In this document: in pieces, positions 34,365-45,958 of the stretch
Layout of the letters: the number at the start of each line of letters is the position of its first letter
Numbering within the stretch: the stretch's first letter is position 1
Source: Zingiber officinale
Lineage: Eukaryota > Streptophyta > Magnoliopsida > Zingiberales > Zingiberaceae
DNA length: 64,000 bases
Direction of reading: 5' to 3'
Assembly: GCF_018446385.1 (NCBI RefSeq)
Contig: NC_056002.1
Coordinates: forward strand, 31,792,636 to 31,856,635
Position numbers and translations under genes: made by a program
Notes under the pieces: generated by a model
The model's database searches: none
Seen by the model: the letters and a program-made list of their open reading frames with translations, nothing else
What the model was told of the DNA's origin: nothing

Positions 34365-36640
34365 TTTTGTTTCCTCCAAATGAAGTTGAGATTATTGGTG
34401 CAATCGATCTCTAGAATTTTAATATTTGATAATATATCAATATCAAGTTAGATTGACTAAGGGCTAATTCAAACAGAATTTAATATTTTAAAGAGTGAAG
34501 TATAGTCAGTACTAGATGACTAGCAAGAGTAAGTCCTAATCGAAGGTTAGGAAAGTGAGAAGTCTACTAAGTGATTAGTCATAACTAGAGATTAGGCAAA
34601 TAGAAGTCCTAGTAAGTGAAGCCAGACCCTAGTGAGTGAAACTAGGTGGTGGAAATCTTGGTAAGTGAAGTCAGACAATAGAAGTCCTAGTGAGTGAAGC
34701 TAGCTGGTGAAAGTCTGGGTGAGTAAATCAAGCAATGGAAGTCCTAATGAGTGAAGCTAGCTGGTGAAAGTCTGGGTGAGTAAATCAGGCAATGGAAGTC
34801 TTAGTGAGTGAATCTAGGTAGTGAAAGTTTTGGTGAGTGAAGTCAAGCAATAGAAGTACTAGTAAGTGAAGCTAGATGATGAAAATCCTAGTGAGTGAAG
34901 TCAAGCAATGGAAGTACTAGTGAGTGAAGTTAGGTGGTGGAAGTTCTAGTGAATGAAGTCATGCAATAGAAGTTCTATTGAGTGAAAACTAGGCAACCCT
35001 AAGGGAGATAACCTTAGGTAATGAGAAGTTTTGGAGGAGTAAACTTCAAACATGTGTGACCGACTGGACCAGCGAATTCTTGATATTGTGAACATTGTTT
35101 TGCTTTATTATTTTATATTTATTATGTTAATTCAATGTTGCAGATAAGTCTTAGTAGATTAGATTGATCAAACATTAAGTAGAACTAGAGAAAATCCAAA
35201 TAGATTTAGAGAACCAAATGTTTGACAGGTAAGTATAGGTAAGAACTGGAGGAGAGATCCAGTAAGGACACACTCATGGTTGAGAGAACAGTAGGCGTTG
35301 GTCTGACCTAGAATTTCAACGAAATTCGAAGTCATGATCGGACAGTCCCAAAACTATCAAAATATTTATTTTTCTATATCATGCTTGTTGTGCTAACTCT
35401 GTAGTACAAGAAAGCAAAAGTTGGAAGAAGGGCTTCCAAGCGCCTGAGTATGGTCCAGGCACCCGGAGGTCCGAATGCCCGGAGTCGGTCCAGGCACCCG
35501 TATGGTCTCGAATCCAGCCAAGTGTACATATGAGTTGGTACACTCCGATTGGTCGACGCATGTCAGAGTCCAGGCACCTGGGAATGAATAGAGACCGCTG
35601 GATAGAGCTTCACCCAAGTACGACCACGTCAGTAGTCTAGACGCCCTGAGGTGGATAATTCAATGACGAAGCAGGATTGGATAAGTCTTGATCCAGGCAC
35701 CTAAGGTGGTCCAGGTGTCCAAAAATGACTATAAAAGGAGTCTTGAACAGTGGCCTCAGTAATCAACTTCAATGCTTATTCGCAATCATTCTACTGCTCT
35801 AACTTCATTCTACTGCTATCCTACAATGTTGCTTCACTCAACTGCTGCAGATGAATCAAACTCTAACACCCGAGCTCACAACTTCTTCATCCTTGTGTTG
35901 GTAAAGTTTATTTTCTCATTTACTTTATTGCTCAAGCGTAGATAGGGATGTAAACGAACCGAACCGAGCCGAACAGTATTAGGCTCGAGCTCAGCTCGTT
36001 TAAGTTATATTCGGACTCGAGCTCGGCTCGAGCTCGAATCGAGCTTTTATCACAAGGCTCGAGCTCGGCTCATTTTAGAATTATCAAACTTGCGAACAGT
36101 TCGAGCTCGGCTCGTTATTAGCTCGATTATCAAAGTTAACGAGTCTAACTCATTAAGCGAGCTCGGGCTCATTTTCGGGCTCGTTTTTTACTCGTTTTAA
36201 AGCTCGTTTTTTGGCTCATTTTAAAGCTCATTTTAAGGCTCATTTTAGAGCTCGTTTTTTTGGCTCGTTTTAGAACTCGTTTTTTGACTCGGTTTAAAGC
36301 TCGTTTTAAGGATCATTTTTTGGCTCGCGAGCCTATAAACGAACATGTTCGCGAGCTCACGAGCCAAATATCCTTAAGCTCGAGCTCGACTCGATAAAAC
36401 TGTCGAGCTCGAAATCAAGCTCGAGCTCAGCTTGATAAGATAAACAAACGAACTCAAACGAGCTTTTTATCGAATCGAGCTCCGAATAGCTTGCGAACCA
36501 TTTGGTTCATTTACATCCCTAAGCGTAGAGTGTTATATTTTTCTTTCTCTTATTTGTACTCAATTACTCCATCAGGAGTTTACCGGTAGAGAATTTTAGT
36601 GAATTATTTATCGATAAGTCCAAGGAATCTAAATCTTAGA
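34365..36640. mobile_element. Old LTR remnant split by a hAT MITE
   Basis: Begins near TATTGGTGCAATCGATC, carries about a dozen 'gtcctagtgagtgaagctagg' units (34600-35000), then CCAGGCACC-rich text (35450-35720) with TATAAAAGGAG at 35731, and continues on the far side of the MITE (36530-36640). The left start resembles the TGTTGGTGCAAT family. The end is not defined and no duplication was found. Fossil, incomplete. Confidence 0.5.
35943..36521. mobile_element. hAT-type MITE, 579 bp, perfect 8-bp target duplication
   Basis: The ends TAGGGATGTAAACGAACC and GGTTCATTTACATCCCTA form an inverted repeat with at most one mismatch over 18 bp. AGCGTAGA flanks exactly (35935-35942 and 36522-36529). The interior is packed with GAGCTCG/CGAGCTC words and TTTAAAGCTCGTTTT tandem units (36180-36320). 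Confidence 0.92.
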
Positions 36641-36872
36641 GTAGGAATTACCGAAAACTTCGAACTAAATAAAAATCGATTATATTTTATTTTTTATTTT
36701 TATACTTAATTTTATTCTGCTACATACTTGCACTTAATTTAAAAGTAAAAAGAAAAAAAAGAACAGCACGCCAACGGTCCTACAGAGATGTTCTTGGAAA
36801 AAGGGGCAAGGAGAATTGTTATTGCTCAAAGCTAAAAGGAAGAGAAGATTTGAATTACGAAATAGAGAGATT

Positions 36873-37060
36873 CTGTAACGACCCGACCCTCTGGCCTCTT
36901 GGGCGGCCCTTGCGACGGCCCAACTGGCGGCCCTTATGTCGTCGGCCCATTTGGCGACCTCTCATGTCGTCGACCGACGACCCTTGGCTGTGTCGTTACT
37001 TACTAGGACTTTCCACCCTTGGCCAGTGGATTTTAGAGCCCGTGTCGTTACTTACTAAAT
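36873..37060. mobile_element. Fragment of a second Ty3-gypsy LTR end
   Basis: TGTAACGACCCGACCCT at 36873 is a typical LTR terminus of plant Ty3-gypsy elements (reverse complement GGGTCGTTACA). The word GTGTCGTTACTTACTA occurs at 36989 and again at 37041, just before the next LTR. GGCCC/GGCGACC repeats fill the middle. Incomplete. Confidence 0.45.
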
Positions 37061-40000
37061 TGTCACGCCCCGGAGGAGTCCCTGTCCGAAAAATTTCGGC
37101 AGCATCTCCCCTGTACGGGTGACAATCTGAAACATTACTACATACAAAATATACATCAGCCACACTCGGCTGGAATATATGCACAAATAGAAACAACATA
37201 ACACGCAGTTTAATATACTCAACCTACCCGGCTGGACAAAATGAAATAACGCATAATCATCATCTATAACCATCAGCCTAAACGGCTGGAACAAAATAGA
37301 AACACACACAGCGAAAGACAGAACGATAAATACTCAACCCCCACGGCTGGATGTAAACGCAGCGGAAATCACAAAAAGGGAACAAATGTATGACCAACAA
37401 AGTCACTAACTAACTTACCTGCAACCACCAGACTAGACTCCAAAATCCATATCGAAGCATACAATACCAAGTTCACAAAACCCAAAACATAAATAGCGGT
37501 TGAAACCAAAACCAGAAAAAGAAACTATCCTCGAGTGTGTCGTGGGACTGACAGCTGGGACTCTCCAAGCATCCATGACTCATCTACTGCAACCTGGCGA
37601 AAGAAAATCAATTTGCGAGGTGGTGAGTATTGAAACTCAACGGGTATAGAAAGATAGTGCATGAATATAACATACAACTAGGAAGTGAGCCAAGAGTATA
37701 CAGTCTCATAAAGGAATAACAGACACTAAAATAAAGTCATAATAAATGCTCATACCTGAAACCATATCCTATGCTAGATATAGTAGGTCAGAACTGGTAC
37801 TAAACTGCTACAGTACTGCTCATACTACAGAGGTAATAAGCAAGATATATACATATTTCCAATGACTAAACATCTACAATGAGAATATATCTCAACCTAA
37901 GACAATATATCAGCATAAGTGAACCACAGCAAGAAACAACGGCAGCATAAATATACCACATCAGCATAAGTAAGCAATGATAACATAAGTAAACAGCAGC
38001 AGCCAAAGCAGGCATAATAACAGCGTATGCACGGATGGTCACCCCGCCCACCTCTCTGCACCATGACCCCTGTATGGTCGAGAGGCCGGATCAATGACAA
38101 CTGTACCACCCAAAGGCCGCCACTCCCGCGAGTGACCGGATGGACAGGTGCTGAGTAGCTAACTAGCTACACAGCGAAGGGGGTCCCTGCTGCTCACAAC
38201 TCCAGCTACCACTACCCACGCATGGCCGAGTGCGGCACGACAGGACAAGCGACATCAACTCCAGCTATCACTCTCTCGAGTGGCCGAGGATGCGGCATGC
38301 ATGCAATGACATGATGAATAATGCAATAGTCATCATATATTTATAAGCAGAAACGGGTATGTTACATGAATCCAGCATGCTCAATATCGTACATAAATAA
38401 GCAACAGTCAAGGCATACAAACATGGTATCTAGTATCTGCTACTGATCATGGACAACAACAAGAGACTGTATAGATATGGAACGAATTTCTCAAAGATTG
38501 CGTGGAAGTATCAAGCACAAGAAAAATAAGAGTGGAGTCAAGGTAAATAGTCCTTATCCAAAATGATTCATGCACTAAGGTCAAAGTACTAAAAGAAAAT
38601 AAAGCAAGAAGTACCCGCCTTAAATGTAGACCGAGCTAAACAGTCTCCACGTCGAAGTGCTCGTCTCGAATTACAGCCCTGTAAATCACATAAGGTACAA
38701 TTTAACTAATTGTATAAACCACAACTAGCTAATCCCAAACCTAATTTAATAGGCTGCAGTAAAACACGATTTCTCACCGCACCAACCTAACCCGATCTAT
38801 TCTGCGTTTCAAAAGAAGTAGAAAAAAATTACATTCTATAGTACCACCAATCCAGATCTTAACATGAGAAACTTGTACAAATCCAGAGCAAGGAAACTCA
38901 AGAATAAAACCCCTCTGTTAAAGAACATCACAAAACCTCGATTTGAATCAAGAACCTCACGGAATACAACTGCATCACCATGAACACAACCGATCATGAA
39001 ATCTTTGCGCTGAAACCATACCGCTAAATCACAATTCCTCAATTCACCAGGAAGGCCCGATCCAATCCAGTACCAAATCATGAGCGCCCAAATCCGAATA
39101 GAAAACCAGGACAACTCAAAACAAAACGAGGTCATTTCGGAAGAATCGCATCATAATTCATTCATCTATTGAGCATCTCGTTTAGGCATTTAAACAAACA
39201 TATAATCCGCAGGAACACAGAACACTAACACCACGGAACAACAATCAAAACGAACCCAATTCCAATCACAATCCATCAAGCTTCGGAAGCAAACAATCAA
39301 CTTCTACTAGTTCCTAAACCGTACCTCACAGGAGCCATGCCCACATAATAGAAGTACTTGCCGGATCAATTAGGGCACAACGCGAAGAGAGAAGGTTGGC
39401 GGCTGCTGTGGGGGTGCTCGAGCGAGGGAAGGAAGGAGAGGCCGCCAGTGAAGATGGTGCCTGCGCGTGAAGAGGGGAAGAGGAGATCACCGGCTAGGGT
39501 TCGTCGCAACCGGCGGTGGTGCGGCGGATCGCGAGGTGAGAACTCGGGGGAAGGAGTTCGGCGTGAGAAGAATTGGCCGCGTGAGGGGTTTTTGAGGAGG
39601 AAGGGTTCGGCCGGGGAAAATTTATAACTTAGGATCTTCCATCAAACCCTAGACCAATTCCTCAATCAATTCCCATCTTCGGGTATTCCAAACAGGCTTT
39701 TCTTAAACCCATTAATGTATCCCCTCTGATTAATTCATACGAGCTCCAAATAAATCCCAGAAAATTTCTAAAAATTCCTAAAAATTCTGTTAAAATTATT
39801 CGTCCATTAAACCTTATTATTTAATTATTATTTGGGCACCGTAGTTTACATTCTCACCCACCAAAAAAAAAATTTGGTCCCCAAATTTACTACCTAACTA
39901 CGTTAAACTACAACTGACATGTTTTATAGCCATCCACTCTAAGCTTAGTATGAGGTCAAACCCCACCTTTTTCCCACACCTATAGATCCATCACCAGTGT

Positions 40001-40193
40001 CTAACCAACCAAGTCTAAAGAACATTCTTTGACTTCTTGACTACTAATAAGTACCCCTTTAGATGGTACAAATACTGTTAACTCATGTTAATAGCATCCA
40101 AAGATACCCCCCCCCCCCCCCCCCCCGATCTTATCCAAAGATACCCGAGAGATGAACGAATGAGAACTACCAATATCTATCAATAGATCTACA

Positions 40194-41693
40194 CTAATGT
40201 ATAAAGTGGCTATTACCTCGGAAGTCCAATCCCTCAGCCCGCTGTGCCTCCTCCCGTGTGACGGCATAACCTCGTCCCACCTCTGCACTCGATGGTGGCA
40301 TCCTTAAGGTAGGCTGACGTGGAATCGGAGGAGCGTCACCCTGCTGCTGCTGCGGGTACTGAGGCTGAGTCTGCGGCTGAAATGCTGAATAAGGCTGAGA
40401 TGGAAGTGCAGGATCTTGCTGTATCGGATATGCCTGATAAGGGGACGCCGCGGTCGAGTACTGCGTGGTCGTTGGCATCACTGGATACTCCTGACTCTGG
40501 ATATGGTATACCTTTCCCTGGGGTCCCTGCAGTTGCGGCTGATATGAAGCGTTCTGAGTCCTTTGAGGTCCTTTCTGCTGTCGTGGCTGGGTGGATCGCC
40601 CTCCCTGAGTGGTATCTTTAGTCGTCTCTAATTGAGCCTTCAGAGGGCAATTCCGACTCTCGTGCCCTGGAAGCTTAAAATAGAAGCATATAGCGTGATC
40701 CAACGGGCAATCATTCCTGGTATGACTTTTGGAGCCACACTGAAAACACGTGATCCCTCCAAAGTTGTTCTTCCGGTCTCATTGAGAGGAACGAGAACCT
40801 CTATCCGAGGTTCGCCTTATCTTCTGAGGTGGAGAGGACCCTCCTGAAGTAACCTGTGAGCTCTGTCCTCTTTTCTCCTTCTTCTGCGTCACTTGTTTAT
40901 TATTACTTTTTTCTAGATTCACCTGTTGCTGAGTCATCTCAATGAATAACGCCCGATCTAAAACCTCTCGATAAGAACTACCGGGAAATCCGGACATCTT
41001 GAGTCGTATGTATGCCGCAAGTCCTTGAGTAAACTGATGCATCCGATCATAATCCTGAGCCACCAGATGAGGACAGAACTCAGCCAGTCTACTGAATTCT
41101 GCATTATACTCCATCACAGAATGGTCACCTTGCTTGAGGTTCAGAAACTCCTGACGACGGGCTAGACAAAATGTAACCGGAAAATACTGTCTCTCAAATG
41201 CCTCCCGGTACATCTGCCACGTGATACGTTGTTCCCCAAAGATCGACTTCTGCATGTCCCACCAAGTGACGGCTTGATCCCGAAGATGATATGCAGCCAA
41301 CTCCACCTTCTCTTCATCTGTACACTTCATGTACCAAAATGTACCCTCCAAGTTCTTCAACCAGCTACGAGCCGCCCAAGGGTCAGCACCCCCATGGAAC
41401 AGCGTAGTTCGATCCTTCACAGACTTCGCCAACAAGGGTATTCGGGCTCTATCCATCACCCAACCAGTAGTGTCTGGAGCAGGTATAGAAGGTGGTGCTC
41501 CCGACGTCCGTAACTCATGCTCCCTAGTAGAGGTGGGAGGATTCCGATCACTGCTACCTGAATCAACCTCATTCGGGTTTCCTGTAACCTCCGTCTCTTG
41601 ACCAGCAGGTTCGGGACCCATCGATACCGTGGGTTGTTTTCGTGGTCGACCTTGTCCATGGTGATTCATAGCAATCGACCCTTTTCGTGCCAT
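40194..41693 (-). mobile_element. gag region of the Tekay-like element
   Basis: The minus strand encodes a Retrotrans_gag domain (FHGGADPWAARSWLKNLEGTF, then AVTWWDMQKSIFGEQRITW and the EFLNLKQGDHSVMEYNAEF block), then a basic linker, a CCHC zinc-knuckle region and a long Gln/Pro/Tyr-rich tail, leading into a protease segment with DIGSSHSFIS. The order is standard for Ty3-gypsy gag. Fossil with at least one break. Confidence 0.8.
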
Positions 41694-41910
41694 TCCTGTT
41701 AATAATAAGTATGTAAGGAAAATGTTTTAGCAATAGACCACTTACATCCTATAGCTCGGAGATATCTGCCGCTGCCTGGTCCCACAACTCAAGAGTCACA
41801 TCGAGGGATCAACTTACAAAGGAAAAACAAAACAATCGGAACACCGAAAATCATAAATCGAAACAAGATTAAAATTTCAAAACACAAAACACGATATTTG
41901 ACTCGAACCA

Positions 41911-42133
41911 TGCTCTGATACCACTAAATTGGTATCAGATTAACTCAAAAATCATAAATCAAAACAAGATCGAAACTGCTCTGATACCATAAATTGGTAT
42001 CAGATTAACTCGGAAATCCAGAACACGAAAAACAACAGACATCGTATACATGCTCTGATACCACTCATTGGTATCAGATTAACTTGAAAATCATAACACG
42101 AAAAACAAGCATCGCAAACCCGCTCTGATACCA
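41911..42133 (-). repeat. Four tandem copies of the primer-binding-site region
   Basis: TGCTCTGATACCA-type words (reverse complement TGGTATCAGAGCA) occur at 41911, 41977, 42051 and 42121, spaced 66, 74 and 70 bp. Each of the first three is followed at once by TTGGTATCAGAT, so every unit forms a palindrome. Only the copy next to the LTR (42122-42133) is in the normal place. Confidence 0.85.
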
Positions 42134-42221
42134 CTAAATTGTCACGCCCCGGAAGAGTCCCTGTCCGAATAAATTTCGGCAGCATCTCCCCTGTACGGCG
42201 GACAATCTGAAGCCACAGTTA

Positions 42222-42735
42222 ATCGGAGGAGCGTCACCCTGCTGCTGCTGCGGGGTACTGAGGCTGAGTCTGCGGCTGGAATGCCGAATAAGGCTGAGAT
42301 GGAAGTGCAGGATCTTGCTGTATCGGATACGTCTGATAAGGGGACGCCGCGGTCGAGTACTGCGTGGTCGTTGGCATCACTGGATACTCCTGACTCTGGA
42401 TATGGTATACCTTTCCCTGGGGTCCCGGCAGTTGCGGCTGATATGAAGCGTTCTGAGTCCTTTGAGGTCCTTTCTGCTGTCGTGGCTGGGTGGATCGCCC
42501 TCCCTGAGTGGTATCTTTAGTCGTCTCTAATTGAGCCTTCAGAGGGCAATTCCGACTCTCGTGCCCTGGAAGCTTACAATAGAAGCATATAGCGTGATCC
42601 AACGGGCAATCATTCCTGGTATGACTTTTGGAGCCACACTGAAAACACGTGATCCCTCCAAAGTTGTTCTTCCGGTCTCGTTGAGAGGAACGAGAACCCC
42701 CATCCGAGGTTTGCCTTATCTTCTGAGGTGGAGAG
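42222..42735 (-). mobile_element. Second, nearly identical gag segment of the Tekay-like element
   Basis: Closely matches 40324-40835 over about 510 bp and encodes the same tail and two CCHC knuckles (CFQCGSKSHTRNDC and CFYCKLPGHESRNC). It is interrupted at 42735 by the gag-only element and resumes for about 25 bp at 49679-49701. It joins LTR-derived sequence on both sides (42213 and 49702), so it came from a rearranged or second copy. Fossil. Confidence 0.75.
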
Positions 42736-44090
42736 TGTTGGTGCAATATCCCTTAGGTCAAGGTTGACTGGTTTGACCAAGCTTGAGTCTTGGTCATAGT
42801 TTCGATGTTTGACAATACATGTAGACACATGGACAATGCAGGTGCAGTTGTTCATATGGAGAGATTCTGATCAGGGACTGATCAGTGTGAATGAAGAAGA
42901 GTCAAGTAGGTATACCTGACTGGATGGAAATCCTGGGGAGTGAAGCCAGGTGAAAGTCCTAGTGAGTGAAGCTAGGCAGATGGAAATCCTGGTGAGTGAA
43001 GCCAGGTGAAAGTCCTAGTGAGTGAAGCTAGGCAGTATGAAAATCCTGGTGAGTGAAGCCAGGTGAAAGACCTAGTGAGTGAAGCCAGGAAGATTGAAAA
43101 CCCTAGTGAGTGAAGCTAGGTGAAAGTCCAAGTAGGTCAAGAGAGTGACTGGATACTTGGCATGAAAGAAAAGTCCAAGTGGGTCAAAGGGATTGACCGG
43201 ACACTTGGTGAGGGAGTCCTAGCAGGTCAAGGGAGTGACTAGATACTAGGCATGACGTACCAACAGGTTAAGTTTGACCAGATGTTGGTTTGGGAGGTTT
43301 GGGACTTGGTTTTGGGCAAAAACCAAGCCCTGGATCGATCAGTGGATCGATCCAGACCTTTCCCAGCGAACAGAAAGCCTCTGGATCGATCAGTGGATCG
43401 ATCCAGAGGTCCCAATCGATCAGTGGATCGATTGGGACGCTGCTGGTTCGCGCAATAAACGCTGGATCGATCCGTGGATCGATCCAGGCATTTTCTCCAG
43501 AGCACAGAGGCGCTCTGGATCGATCCGTGGATCGATCCAAAGCCTCCCCGATCGATTGGGAGTTTTCGAATCGATAGGGATCCGACCGTTGCGTCGTATT
43601 TGAGCTGCAGGCGTGCGATGGCTGCGGCAACAACTTCACAGATTCATTTCAGATCTTCACCAGCTCCTCCACAACTCTTCTCAAGCTCGAGATCGCCAGT
43701 TCTTGAAGGTTCTTGGAGGCTCTTCCAAGTCAAGAGGCGGATCAAAGCAAGAAGAATAAACTAGGGTTAGGGTTTGTGCACTCATTGTAAGCTTGTAAGC
43801 TTGTATTTCTTTACTACCCTTTCTTCTTCTTGTATTGAGTCTTGTAGGGCTTCTCCGCCCTTGGTAGTTACCATAAAGGAGAGTTTCATTAGTGGAGGGT
43901 GCGTGCGTTGTGTGGATCCTTGGATTAGTCACCTCCCTTGGAGGTGGATACCAAGTAAAATCCAAGTGTTAGCGTGTTTGTATTTGTTTCTTTGTATTTC
44001 CGCTGCGCATCCTTGAAGAAACAAGCAACGCCGAGCAACGAGCACGCGAAGAGCTATTCACCCCCCTCTAGTTACTTTTCGGTTCTAACA
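42736..44090 (+). repeat. 5' LTR of the gag-only element (1355 bp)
   Basis: TGTTGG...CTAACA. It has a tandem array of 'ctagtgagtgaagctagg' units (42920-43140), 'gtccaagtgggtcaa' units (43120-43300) and about six GATCGAT-centred palindromes (43331-43560). CTTTCTTCTTCTTGTATTG at 43820-43838 and GTTACCATAAAGG form the likely R/U5 side. Confidence 0.9.
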
Positions 44091-44185
44091 AGTGGTATCA
44101 GAGCGAGGCCGCTCTTCACCGGAATCATCGCCGAAAGGGTCAAGCATAACAAGAAGAGCTAGAGGGTGAAGAAGTTGAAGCAAAA

Positions 44186-45958
44186 TTGTCAAAGTTAAAG
44201 AAATTCAAAAGCTCAACTTCTACAATGGAATTCCGAGATGGGCTCGGATTCGACACGAGGGTGGCTCCACCATACACTTCCACGAGCTTCGATTCTTGGA
44301 AATCAAGAATCGAAAATTTTCTTATGATGGAGATAGAGCAATGGTTTGCTCTTATGGAAGGCTTCAAGACTCCAACAAACTCAAAGGGCAAAGTTCTCAG
44401 GAGGAGCAAGTGGAGTCAAGAGCAAGTCCAAAGGTGCGAGGCCAATGACAAAGTGACCAAGCTTTTGGTCAATTTATTGTCAAGCACCATCCTTTGCAAA
44501 ATTGGAGAATTTGAAGATGCAAAGGAATTGTGGAGTAAATTGGCCAAGCTTCATGAAGAGATCCCCTCCACTGTACAAGAGCAAGAAGAATCTAGAGAGG
44601 GTGACTCTTTGGAGCAAGACCAAGAGGAGGACTCCGAGGTTGAGAGATGCTCAACCTCCGAAGAAGAAGTCCAAGAAGAAGCTTCATCTTCAAGGGAGTG
44701 CAATGAAGAGAACAAGGAGAGAGTATACTCCTTGTTCTATGTACAAGATGATGAAGCCTCCACCTCTAGGATTGAGGGGGAGTGTAGATCAATGAACCCG
44801 GAGCAAGAAGAGGCCTCCACATCCGGGTCAAGTGAAGAAGAAGAAGATGGTGCCACCTCCAAAATTCAAGAAATACCAAATGAAGGAGCAAATGCCATCC
44901 CTACACAAGAAGGTATAAATGCTTCAATTAAAAATAAAAATCATATAATATATTTTGAGTGTAGGGAAAGTGGGCACTACAAGAGCAAGTGTCCCAACTT
45001 GGCCAAGAAGAAGGGTCAAGTGACACAAAAGGGCAAGAAGAAGTTCAAGGAGACCACCCCCGGGACAAAGAAGAGCAAGGAGCACATTGTGTGCTTCTTG
45101 TGTCAACAAAAAGGGCATTACCGAAGTCAATGCCCCAAGGGGAAGAAGATGGTCAAGGCTCAAGGAGGCACTAGTCAAGGAGGAGCCTCCAAGGTAAAGA
45201 AGAAGGTAACATTTATTGAGCCTACCCCTTTATGTTATGGTAAAAAGCATGATAGTTCTAAGTTTTATCATTTTAATGCAATTTACCATAAGAATAGAAA
45301 GCATGAGGGCATTAAGGAAAAGCATGTGGCCCTACATGCCAAGACTACCCAACCTAAGGTTAGGAAGGTAGATAGACATTTGGGCAAGAACACTAAGGAT
45401 AATAGATACAAGCCCAAGAATAAAAATGCTCATGGATCAAATGAAAAATCAAATACTAAGGACTTAGTGAGGGAAAATCAAGTCTTGAGGTCAATACTTG
45501 ATAAATTAGAAAATACCCTAAAAAGATTGGAAAATATCCTATTAGGGCAAAATGAGCATAACCTAGGTTTAGGGGTACAAAAGCCATCAAATGGCCATAG
45601 AGGTTTGGGATACAAAACCAAAGCAAAAAAGGATGTGCCTAGTTATCATAGGGTTCCATATAGTTATGGAACAAACCCTAAGTCTAGAGGTCAAGTCAAG
45701 GATACAAGGGAAGATATCCCTAGAAGTATCTTCGCAACCAAAGTGACTAAGACTTCTAAGAAGTCTAAGAAAGTCACTAACAAGGCCACAAGGGAGGCTA
45801 TCCCTAGAGTTGACCTAGAAAATGTGACCAAGGCTTCTAAGAAGCCCAACAAGGTCACTAGGAAGGTATCTAGGGAAGTTATCCCTAGTGAGTACCTAGA
45901 GCATCCAAGGAGCACCAATAGGTGTTGGGTTCCTAGGAGCATCTTCTCTACCCCATAG
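44186..45958 (+). mobile_element. gag reading frame of the gag-only element (590 codons)
   Basis: The N-terminal part (residues about 28-125) has the copia UBN2-type layout: FDSWKSRIENFLMMEIEQWF, then KVTKLLVNLLSSTILCKIGEFEDAKELWSKLAKLHEE. A Glu/Ser-rich acidic linker follows (130-240), then two CCHC-type zinc-knuckle regions (about 251-268 and 299-315) and a very basic Lys-rich C-terminus with repeated TKASKKxxKVTxKxxREVIP units (about 515-575). The frame is open throughout, unlike the other elements here. Resembles SIRE/Maximus gag. Confidence 0.8.

Larger units (their letters stand above)
37061..42223 (-). mobile_element. Ty3-gypsy retrotransposon, Tekay/chromovirus-like, mostly lacking pol
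   Basis: Minus strand. 3' LTR 39850-37061 (2790 bp, TGTAAAC...GGGGCGTGACA), polypurine tract GGTGGGTGAGAA just before it, primer-binding sites 42133-41911, and only about 75 bp of the 5' LTR (42140-42213). Internally a gag region (41693-about 40200) and the start of protease (around 40200-40130) are recognisable; no reverse transcriptase, RNase H or integrase is seen, so most of pol is missing. LTR size and gag type suggest the Tekay clade. Broken, with a large internal loss. Confidence 0.75.

Noticed and set aside
42920-43140. CRISPR-like array of short repeats
   Set aside because: Units are contiguous, degenerate, lie in plant LTRs and have no unique spacers.
43268-43764. Frames full of DRSTDRSR and IDPLIDP repeats (also at 47234, 48631-49333, 33100)
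   Set aside because: Translations of the GATCGAT palindromes in all frames on both strands; not proteins.
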